From GCA-2718845 sp913041905 (lineage in GTDB: Bacteria; Pseudomonadota; Gammaproteobacteria; GCA-002705445; GCA-002716945): a stretch of DNA of 19,735 nucleotides. Positions within the stretch are counted from its first letter, which is position 1. Every line of letters begins with the position of its first letter. The stretch spans positions 1 through 19,735 of the forward strand of contig CAJWJQ010000021.1 in NCBI GenBank assembly GCA_913041905.1, in the 5' to 3' direction. Both the position numbers and the translations under genes were made by a program. Positions 14,008 to 19,735 of this stretch are shown in pieces. Below the pieces are notes generated by a model. The model was not told the DNA's origin. It did no database searches and was given only the letters and a program-made list of their open reading frames with translations.

Positions 14008-14451
14008 GTGGACAAATACGAAAACAGAGCAATGGAGTTAGAAAGTGGCATTGCTGCCTTTGAGACAAAAAATTTTGCCCACGCCATAAAACTTTTATCT
14101 CCAATTGCAGAAGAGGGAAACGCAGATGCTATGTATAGAATGGCTATCATGTTGCAAAACGGTCTTGGGTGCGTTGCTGATGAAAAAAAATCTTTCAAGT
14201 ATATGGGTGACGCAGCTTTGCAAGGTTTCCCATTAGCTCAACATGCTTATGCTTTTATGTTTTTTGAAGGTGAATGTACAGAAAAAAATATTGAAAAAAG
14301 CATAGAGTGGTTTACGAAAGCTGCAGAACAAGGATTGTTAGGTTCAGCAACAACTTTGGCTATGATATATGAGGAAGGCAAGCTAGTCCCTCAGGATATA
14401 GAAAAAGCACAATTTTGGTATAAAAAAGCCGGTATAGAACAATCTCAATGA
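14008..14451 (+). CDS. Sel1-like repeat protein
   Basis: This 147-residue protein contains Sel1-type (TPR-like) helical repeats: AIKLLSPIAEEGNADAMYRM, then MGDAALQGFPLAQHAYAFMF, and WFTKAAEQGLLGSATTLAMI followed by QFWYKKAGIEQ. Such proteins act as scaffolds for protein-protein contacts; no enzymatic role is visible. There is no signal peptide, so it appears cytoplasmic, unlike many secreted Sel1 proteins. The start is a GTG at 14008, supported by AAGGA at 13998-14002 five bases upstream; an ATG at 14032 lies inside the first repeat region. Its stop overlaps the cysG start by 4 bases (ATGA). Confidence 0.82.
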   Translation: MDKYENRAMELESGIAAFETKNFAHAIKLLSPIAEEGNADAMYRMAIMLQNGLGCVADEKKSFKYMGDAALQGFPLAQHAYAFMFFEGECTEKNIEKSIEWFTKAAEQGLLGSATTLAMIYEEGKLVPQDIEKAQFWYKKAGIEQSQ

Positions 14452-15842
14452 AATACTTTCCTTTTTTTATAGAATTAAATAATAAATCTATTTTACTTGT
14501 CGGTGGCGGCGAAGTAGCTGAAAGAAAATTAGATTTATTACTTAAATCTAATGCAAAAGTTACTATTGTTGCTCCAGAGCTTACAGATTATCTTGAAGGA
14601 TTCTTAAAAAATAAAAATGTTACTTATATAAAAGAGACTTATAATTCAGACATTTTAGAAAAAGGTAATTATATATTTATAATTGCCGCAACAAATGATG
14701 AGGTAATAAATAAAAAAATTGCAAATGATGCAAAAAAATACAACATACTAGTAAATGTTGTAGATAAGCCTGAAATATGTGATTTTATTTTTCCATCAAT
14801 ACTTGAGCGCGGACCAATAACGGTTGCTGTATCAACTGGTGGTTCCTCACCAGTTCTTGCTAGAATGTTAAGAACAAAACTTGAAACCATGGTGCCTGGC
14901 GGATATGGGAAGTTAGCTAAAATTATTTCAGAAAATAGAGTAGCGATTCGTAAAAAACTTAAAAATTCTAAATTAAACAGAATTTTTTGGGAACAGATGT
15001 TAAATAGTAAATTTGTAGAATTAATACTAAATGGGAAAAACAAAGAGGCAATAGAATATTTAAATTTAACAATAGATGAATTTGATGAACAAAAAAAATC
15101 TAAAGGGGAAGTTTATTTAGTTGGAGCAGGGCCTGGTGATCCAGACCTACTAACTTTTAGAGCCTTAAGATTAATGCAGCAAGCAGATATTGTTTTGTAC
15201 GATAGGTTAGTCCATCCTTCTATAATTGACTTGGTTAGAAGGGATGCGCAAAAAATTTATGTTGGTAAAGAAAGAGATCATCATAGCGTGCGCCAAGAAG
15301 AGATAAATCAACTATTGGTAAAATATGCTAATGAAGGTAATAGAGTTTTAAGACTAAAAGGTGGAGACCCATTTATATTTGGCAGAGGAGGCGAAGAGAT
15401 AGATTCTCTAGTTGAAGAAAACATATCTTTTCAAGTTGTACCAGGTATTACAAGCGCAAGTGGTTGTTCGGCCTATAGCGGTATTCCCCTTACTCATAGA
15501 GATCATGCTCAGTCTTGTATTTTTGTTACTGGCCATCAAAAAGACGGAAATCTTAATCTAAATTGGGAAAAATTAATACAGCCAAATCAAACAATTGTTT
15601 TTTATATGGGACTAGTGTCTATAGATATAATATGTTCTAAATTAATAAAACATGGTATGGAATCAAGCACGCCTTGCGCAATAGTACAACAAGGAACCAC
15701 ATCTAATCAAAAAGTTTTCGTATCAACATTAGAAAATATGCCAAAACTTGCAGAAAAAGAAAAACCGATAGCACCAACAATTTTTATAGTAGGCAATGTC
15801 GTTAATTTACGCGACAAATTAAATTGGTTCAATTCAGATTAG
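14448..15842 (+). CDS. cysG: Siroheme synthase (precorrin-2 dehydrogenase/ferrochelatase and uroporphyrinogen-III methyltransferase)
   Basis: This 464-residue fused enzyme makes siroheme, the cofactor of sulfite and nitrite reductases, from uroporphyrinogen III. The N-terminal module has an NAD-binding VGGGEVAERK (Gly19-Gly21), the likely catalytic Asp106 in NVVDKPEI, and STGGSSPVLARMLR near 129-142. The C-terminal methyltransferase module begins near 221 with VGAGPGDPDLLT at 225-236 and contains YDRLVHP, RLKGGDPFIFGRGGEE at 322-337 and VVPGITSASGCSAYSGIPLTHR. Length and order match E. coli CysG. It is the last gene of the plus-strand run and is coupled to the Sel1 gene. Its stop overlaps that of the convergent tonB-like gene by 3 bases, with no terminator between them. 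Confidence 0.94.
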   Translation: MKYFPFFIELNNKSILLVGGGEVAERKLDLLLKSNAKVTIVAPELTDYLEGFLKNKNVTYIKETYNSDILEKGNYIFIIAATNDEVINKKIANDAKKYNILVNVVDKPEICDFIFPSILERGPITVAVSTGGSSPVLARMLRTKLETMVPGGYGKLAKIISENRVAIRKKLKNSKLNRIFWEQMLNSKFVELILNGKNKEAIEYLNLTIDEFDEQKKSKGEVYLVGAGPGDPDLLTFRALRLMQQADIVLYDRLVHPSIIDLVRRDAQKIYVGKERDHHSVRQEEINQLLVKYANEGNRVLRLKGGDPFIFGRGGEEIDSLVEENISFQVVPGITSASGCSAYSGIPLTHRDHAQSCIFVTGHQKDGNLNLNWEKLIQPNQTIVFYMGLVSIDIICSKLIKHGMESSTPCAIVQQGTTSNQKVFVSTLENMPKLAEKEKPIAPTIFIVGNVVNLRDKLNWFNSD

Positions 15843-16399
15843 TAAGTTTGCAAACTAAAATTAATTGGTATAGTTAATCGAATAAAGTTTTTATTCATTG
15901 AATTAGGAATTCGCGGGAAAGGAGATGAGACTAAAATCATACGTCTAGCTTCTCTATCTAATGTTCTATATCCAGAAGATGAAATACTCAAATCAGTCAC
16001 AATACCATTTTTAAGGATAGTAAAGTGTACTTTTGGCGAGCCCTCTTCCCTTCTTTGTCTTGAAAGCAGGGGGTATCTTTTATTAGAATCTATTATCTCC
16101 CTAATTTTTCCATAATAAGTATCATAAGCAAGTTTAGATTTATCCCCCACTTTGCGATCATCCATAACAAGGTCTTGATCTTTTTTTGAATCTTCGGTTA
16201 TATTGCGTTCTTCTTCAGAAATGCTTTGATCATAAACCTCATCACTTTTTTGTAAAACAATCATCTGAACATTCATACCTGTTTCACCGATAGTTGTAAT
16301 ATCTTCAATAGTTTTACCAATTGAAAAAGTTACAAGAAATAGCGAATGTAACAAGAAAGCTACAAAAATATATTTATTTAAACTATCCTCATTAATCAT
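15839..16399 (-). CDS. tonB: TonB-like energy transducer
   Basis: This 186-residue protein has a single N-terminal membrane anchor (about 10-27) with the conserved His18 (LLHSL) of TonB proteins, an acidic linker, and a C-terminal TonB domain at about 100-186 (NKRYPLLSRQRREEGSPKVH, then SSSGYRTLDREARRMILVSS). TonB transmits proton-motive energy from ExbB/ExbD to outer-membrane receptors. Unlike E. coli TonB, the linker (about 45-95) is charged and nearly proline-free, without Pro-Glu/Pro-Lys repeats, and the protein is short. The gene overlaps the upstream exbD by 8 bp and is the last gene of a three-gene minus-strand operon divergent from a receptor it probably serves. Confidence 0.85.
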   Translation of the reverse strand: MINEDSLNKYIFVAFLLHSLFLVTFSIGKTIEDITTIGETGMNVQMIVLQKSDEVYDQSISEEERNITEDSKKDQDLVMDDRKVGDKSKLAYDTYYGKIREIIDSNKRYPLLSRQRREEGSPKVHFTILKNGIVTDLSISSSGYRTLDREARRMILVSSPFPRIPNSMNKNFIRLTIPINFSLQTY

Positions 16400-16790
16400 T
16401 TTTATTCATCATTAAGGTTATATTTTCAATTTTATTTTTACTTAAAATTAGCAAAATTTTATTTAAATCTTTAGTCAGCAGTTTACTGTCAGCTGCAACA
16501 ATTAAATTCTTTTCCTCTCCTAATTTTTTAAGCTCTGAAGACAAATTAGAGGAAGGAACAGCTTTGTCATTTAGAACTAAAGATCTATCATTATCAATAA
16601 ATAAAGTATGCATCTCTTTTTCTACATATTCATCAATAGTTGCAGATGCTAGTTGTACGTCATATAGTTCTTTTTGTTTTTGTATTACGCCCGCAATCAT
16701 AAAAAATATCAGTAATAAAAATATTATATTAACCAAGGGAAGAAGATTATCATCTTTTGTTATAAATTTTTTTTGCTGTTGTAATCTCAT
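16392..16790 (-). CDS. exbD: ExbD/TolR family protein with Asn in place of the membrane Asp
   Basis: This 132-residue protein has the ExbD layout: a short cytoplasmic N-terminus, one membrane helix at about 17-36 and a periplasmic domain. In ExbD and TolR the helix carries an Asp (Asp25 in E. coli ExbD) essential for proton-coupled function. Here the segment is LLPLVNIIFLLLIFFM, with Asn21 at that position. The codon is AAT, one base from GAT. This suggests a non-protonatable partner that works with the Asp-containing ExbD encoded 2 bases upstream, perhaps as a heterodimer. Periplasmic residues 40-132 show the usual ExbD beta-alpha pattern. It overlaps tonB by 8 bp. Confidence 0.85.
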   Translation of the reverse strand: MRLQQQKKFITKDDNLLPLVNIIFLLLIFFMIAGVIQKQKELYDVQLASATIDEYVEKEMHTLFIDNDRSLVLNDKAVPSSNLSSELKKLGEEKNLIVAADSKLLTKDLNKILLILSKNKIENITLMMNKND

Positions 16791-16792
16791 AT

Positions 16793-17239
16793 CTATAATT
16801 TTTCAAGCATTGGAAGCTTTTGTGATTCTTTTCTTTTAAACTGATAAGAGTCTTTTGCATTATCAGATGTGACGCCCAACATAACATTTTCAATTTTACT
16901 TTTTTTCAAATCCTCAATAACAGTTAGTATTAATTGTACATTAACCCCATCTGATGGTTTTGCGACAACTAAAATATTTTCATCATCTTGTTCACTTGAT
17001 TTGATTTTTAATTTTATTTTATCTAGTGGCAAACTTTGATTGTTAAGCTTAAACTCTTCTTTAGCATTAAATTCTATAATAAAAACTCTTTCATCGCTCA
17101 GCGTTGCTTTTGCCTTGTCTTGTGATAATTTAATATCAGTTTTGCTAAAATCTTGAAAGTTTGTAGCAAGCATAAAGAAAATCAATAGTATAAAAACTAC
17201 ATCAATAATAGGTGTAAGGCTTATTTTTGTCATACTCAT
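16793..17239 (-). CDS. exbD: ExbD/TolR family proton-channel protein
   Basis: This 148-residue protein has a very short N-terminus, one membrane helix (SLTPIIDVVFILLIFFMLA, about 7-25) with the conserved essential Asp13, and a periplasmic domain. ExbD joins ExbB in the inner-membrane motor that energises TonB. The start at 17239 has TGGAA upstream; the Met two codons later is an alternative. It is the first gene of the exbD-exbD-tonB operon and lies back-to-back with the receptor gene, 168 bases away. No exbB is present in the window: the operon begins here and ends at tonB, so ExbB must be encoded elsewhere. Confidence 0.88.
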   Translation of the reverse strand: MSMTKISLTPIIDVVFILLIFFMLATNFQDFSKTDIKLSQDKAKATLSDERVFIIEFNAKEEFKLNNQSLPLDKIKLKIKSSEQDDENILVVAKPSDGVNVQLILTVIEDLKKSKIENVMLGVTSDNAKDSYQFKRKESQKLPMLEKL

Positions 17240-17262
17240 TTTTCCATATCTAAAAAACTCTA

Positions 17263-17282
17263 TAGCTAATAGATATTAGCTA
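17263..17282. repeat. 8-bp perfect inverted repeat in the exbD leader
   Basis: TAGCTAAT (17263-17270) and ATTAGCTA (17275-17282) are perfect inverted arms separated by AGAT, located 24 bases upstream of the exbD start. The symmetry could be an operator for a dimeric regulator or form a leader hairpin. It has no likeness to a Fur box, which lies further upstream. Confidence 0.5.
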
Positions 17283-17326
17283 ATACCCTGCCTAGTTAAA
17301 AGCACTAAATACATCAAATTTTTATT

Positions 17327-17360
17327 CAAATGATAATAAATGCTATTTACAAATGATAAT
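17327..17360 (+). repeat. 11-bp direct repeat with 23-bp spacing around the Fur site
   Basis: CAAATGATAAT occurs at 17327-17337 and again at 17350-17360, where it forms the left half of the Fur box. The upstream copy lacks the inverted right half, so it is at best a partial Fur site. Its position between the two divergent genes could extend Fur binding toward the exbD promoter. Confidence 0.5.
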
Positions 17361-17374
17361 CATTATCATATAAT
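17346..17374 (+). promoter_or_regulatory. Sigma70-type promoter of the TonB-dependent receptor gene
   Basis: TTTACA (17346-17351, five of six matches to the -35 consensus) and TATAAT (17369-17374, exact -10 consensus) are separated by the ideal 17 bases. Transcription should start near 17381, leaving a leader of roughly 25-30 bases that contains AAGGAGGA (17396-17403) before the ATG at 17408. A Fur-box-like sequence fills the spacer. Confidence 0.8.
17349..17368. promoter_or_regulatory. Fur box overlapping the receptor promoter
   Basis: The 19 bases ACAAATGATAATCATTATC at 17349-17367 match the E. coli Fur consensus at 16 of 19 positions; all mismatches are in the first three bases. The core TGATAAT-C-ATTATCA (17354-17368) is a perfect 7-1-7 palindrome. 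Lying between the -35 and -10 elements, iron-loaded Fur bound here would block RNA polymerase, so the receptor should be expressed under iron limitation. Fur itself is not in this window. Confidence 0.85.
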
Positions 17375-17407
17375 TTATCTATTAAATTACCGAACAAGGA
17401 GGAATAA

Positions 17408-19654
17408 ATGGCTAAAAAAACGTTATTTATAAGCAAAATTTGGATAATACTACTGGTATTTAGTGGTCCAATCTTTGCTGAAGAAGTCAGTCCCATAAGT
17501 ATATTTGGGTCTCAAGATGAAACCCGACAAGCTGGATCTGCTCATTTTATTGGAGATGATGAAATGAAAAGAAATAATTATACGGATGCAGAAAGAATAC
17601 TTAACAGGATTCCTGGAGTATATTCTCAAACTGAAGATGGTTATGGGCTTAGAAATAATATTGGGATGCGAGGAACAAGCGCCCTTAGAACTACAAAAAT
17701 TAATATTTTAGAAGATGGTGTTCCACAAGGACCTGCAATCTACTCAAATGGTAGTATGTACTTCTTTCCTGACGTTGGAAGAATGGAAGGAGTTGAAGTA
17801 TTAAAAGGTGCGGCTGCTATTGGTAATGGACCAAGAACAACTGCTGGAACAATTAACTTCATATCACGTTCAGTACCAACTAAAGGAGTTGAAGGACATT
17901 ACAGCCTAACTTTTGGTGATGATGGATTTAGTAGAAACCATATGTATTATGGCGGCAACCTAGGTAACTTAGGATATGTAATTGAATATTCAGATCATCG
18001 CGCTGATGGTTACAAGTCTATTAAAGGAACAAGTAACCCAGGTGATACAGGTTATGATAAACAAACTGATTTGTTTAAACTTAGATATTCAATGCCACAG
18101 AGTCAAAGTTATTTAGAATTTACAAGTTCTAATACAACAGAAACATCAAATGAAACGTATGTTGGATTAACAACAGCAGCATTTCATGCTGATCCATACC
18201 AAAGATATGCCGAGACTGCATTTGACCAAATGGATAATGATTATCACAGATATATCTTAACCCATTTCAAACAATGGACACCTAATCTAGCCGTTACAAC
18301 AAAACTTTATAAAACTAGATACTCTAGGTTATGGGGCAAAGTTGGCGACATATATGTTGACCCTGAAGCTAACGGTGTAGGCAGTACAACTAAAGTTAAA
18401 TTCTCAGCAATTGATATGGCAGATGGTACGCATTTAGCTGGTAGTAACGAACTACGCGCATATAATATTCTTACTGGCACAACTGCAATGGGTGCAAACG
18501 AGTATATAAAAAGATCTATGGGCCATCGTGATTATGGTATGACTGGCTTCCAAATGGTTTTCAATCACAATATAGGAAGTCATGATCTTGAATATGGATA
18601 TAGACGTCATAAGGACTATAGAGAAAGACACGATGCTGATTATTATGAGAAGTATACAGTTGATGCTAACAACACTATGACCATGGTTACTCCTGGCGGT
18701 GCAGTTAGAGGTGCTACAACAACATCAGCTGCTGAACTTAAAGATACTGACGCAGTATCAATTTACCTAAAAGATACTTTCACTATGGGTAATTTCACAA
18801 ATACCATTGGTATACGTAAAGAAGATACAGAGAATAATGATGGCACAAACGCAAACCCAGGTAACTCTAAACAAGATATAAGCAGAGATGAAACCATGAT
18901 GGGATTATCAACTATCTATAATTTAGGTGGTGGAGCATCTTGGTTTTTAGGTTTTAGCCAAGGCTTTAGTCCTGTTGATGCAGGTACAGCGGCTAGCGTA
19001 GAACCAGAAGAATCTGATGTCTGGGAAATTGGTTATAGAAAGCAAACTGCGAATAGTTTTTTAGAGCTTATAGCATTCAGTAACCATTATGATCAATTAA
19101 ATGAAACATGTTTAGCTGCAGCAGGTTGTACTGACACAACGGGTACCACTTACAGTAAAGGTGCGGCAGAAATTGAGGGTATTGAATTTCAATATCGCTT
19201 AAACAATATGTTTTCACCACCACGTATGAAAGGAGGAGCTACAGCGCAAGGCCACATAAGGTTCCCGCTTTTAATTTCAGGAATGCTGCAAGACTCTGAG
19301 TATACAGGTCAAAACGTAAGTTATAGAGGTAACTCAGTTGCATACGTGCCAGACTTTCAGCTGTATACATCTGTTGGAGCTGAGACTAATAATTGGGATA
19401 TAAGTCTAGGTGCAAAATACCTTGATGATACTTTCACAAATGATGACAATACCTATCGAACTGGTAAGGCTTTTATATTTGATTTACATAGCGGAATGAA
19501 GATTCCTCCGCTAATGGCTGGTATAAAATCAGCAAGAGCTTTTATAAATGTTGATAACCTATTTGATAAAGTTATCGTAGCTTCTGAACATGAATATGGC
19601 AAAAGACCTAATAAGCCTTTGACCTTTATGGCGGGAGTAAAATTCGACTTTTAA
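17408..19654 (+). CDS. FecA-like TonB-dependent outer-membrane receptor
   Basis: This 748-residue protein has a signal peptide (cleavage predicted after PIFA, residue 24), a plug domain (about 40-155) and a 22-strand-type beta barrel ending in Phe748. The plug contains ILNRIPGVYSQTEDGYGLRN, the NILEDGVPQGPAIYSNGSMYF region and VEVLKGAAAIGNGPRTTAGTINF, which resemble FecA (ferric citrate receptor) and related iron-chelate receptors. Near the C-terminus FINVDNLFDKVIVASEHEYG is the typical final barrel region. No long N-terminal FecR-type signalling extension is present, so regulation is more likely by Fur than by a surface-signalling sigma factor. A Fur-controlled promoter precedes it and the divergent exbD-exbD-tonB operon probably energises it. 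The exact substrate (ferric citrate, another siderophore or another metal chelate) is not determinable. Confidence 0.9.
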   Translation: MAKKTLFISKIWIILLVFSGPIFAEEVSPISIFGSQDETRQAGSAHFIGDDEMKRNNYTDAERILNRIPGVYSQTEDGYGLRNNIGMRGTSALRTTKINILEDGVPQGPAIYSNGSMYFFPDVGRMEGVEVLKGAAAIGNGPRTTAGTINFISRSVPTKGVEGHYSLTFGDDGFSRNHMYYGGNLGNLGYVIEYSDHRADGYKSIKGTSNPGDTGYDKQTDLFKLRYSMPQSQSYLEFTSSNTTETSNETYVGLTTAAFHADPYQRYAETAFDQMDNDYHRYILTHFKQWTPNLAVTTKLYKTRYSRLWGKVGDIYVDPEANGVGSTTKVKFSAIDMADGTHLAGSNELRAYNILTGTTAMGANEYIKRSMGHRDYGMTGFQMVFNHNIGSHDLEYGYRRHKDYRERHDADYYEKYTVDANNTMTMVTPGGAVRGATTTSAAELKDTDAVSIYLKDTFTMGNFTNTIGIRKEDTENNDGTNANPGNSKQDISRDETMMGLSTIYNLGGGASWFLGFSQGFSPVDAGTAASVEPEESDVWEIGYRKQTANSFLELIAFSNHYDQLNETCLAAAGCTDTTGTTYSKGAAEIEGIEFQYRLNNMFSPPRMKGGATAQGHIRFPLLISGMLQDSEYTGQNVSYRGNSVAYVPDFQLYTSVGAETNNWDISLGAKYLDDTFTNDDNTYRTGKAFIFDLHSGMKIPPLMAGIKSARAFINVDNLFDKVIVASEHEYGKRPNKPLTFMAGVKFDF

Positions 19655-19691
19655 TTATTATTTCATCTCTCCCGATGATATAACATGGACG

Positions 19692-19735
19692 CCTAGCTTT
19701 AAGATACTTTCGAACATTCTCCATCTTAAGCTAGG
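19692..19735. terminator. Long imperfect inverted repeat downstream of the receptor gene, at the window edge
   Basis: CCTAGCTTTAAGAT (19692-19705) is the reverse complement of ATCTTAAGCTAGG (19723-19735) apart from one extra T, giving a 13-bp stem with a 17-base loop. It lies 37 bases after the receptor stop and touches the window end, so any T run is not visible. A terminator is most likely; the end of a repeat or mobile element is possible. Confidence 0.5.

Noticed and set aside
14669..15043. Minus-strand frame of 124 codons inside cysG
   Set aside because: It is antisense to conserved siroheme synthase sequence and has no recognisable domain.

Overview
The window is an AT-rich (roughly one third G+C by eye) stretch of bacterial chromosome, densely packed on both strands, with short intergenic gaps and frequent 1-14 bp gene overlaps. 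The gene content (two-domain CysG, TadA, GrxC, a DsrC/TusE-family protein, MerC, a FecA-like TonB-dependent receptor with ExbD/TonB genes) points to a Gram-negative proteobacterium, most likely a free-living, possibly marine, gammaproteobacterium. I cannot name the genus from the sequence. I see no rRNA, tRNA, CRISPR array, transposase or prophage module.

Layout. (1) 1-3312, minus strand: a two-gene redox unit, a GltD/AegA-like iron-sulfur flavoprotein followed, with a 14-bp overlap, by a molybdopterin oxidoreductase that runs off the left edge. (2) 3460-4522: a cysteine-rich DUF1326 protein and a convergent YjbQ-family protein, separated by a strong bidirectional hairpin. (3) 4556-6729: two tandem tetratricopeptide-repeat genes overlapping by one base (TAATG); the first carries a C-terminal GT9-like glycosyltransferase domain. 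A convergent MerC-family membrane protein follows. (4) 7207-9030: a dihydroorotase-family amidohydrolase directly abutting tRNA adenosine deaminase tadA. (5) 9148-9830: a small two-helix membrane protein coupled (ATGA) to an Hsp20 chaperone; the leader contains a hairpin next to the ribosome-binding site. (6) 9933-15842: a long same-strand run of a DsrC/TusE-family protein, an acetolactate-synthase-like ThDP enzyme, an aldehyde dehydrogenase, an S24/LexA-like domain protein, glutaredoxin grxC, a Sel1-repeat protein and siroheme synthase cysG. (7) 15839-19654: a minus-strand exbD-exbD-tonB operon divergent from a FecA-like receptor, whose sigma70-type promoter contains a near-consensus Fur box in its spacer.

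How it fits together. The right end is an iron-uptake locus: outer-membrane receptor plus part of its energy transducer, but with no exbB, and with one ExbD copy lacking the essential membrane aspartate. The middle run mixes sulfur/redox genes (DsrC/TusE-like, GrxC, siroheme synthesis) with an uncharacterised ThDP-enzyme/aldehyde-dehydrogenase pair. The left end is an electron-transfer pair around a molybdenum enzyme of unknown substrate. The points most worth a second look are the DsrC-family protein lacking its C-terminal redox cysteine, the Asp-to-Asn ExbD, the terminator-like hairpin touching the DsrC-like start, a possible RNA thermometer before the membrane-protein/hsp20 pair, and a Gln in place of the first metal-binding His of the dihydroorotase.
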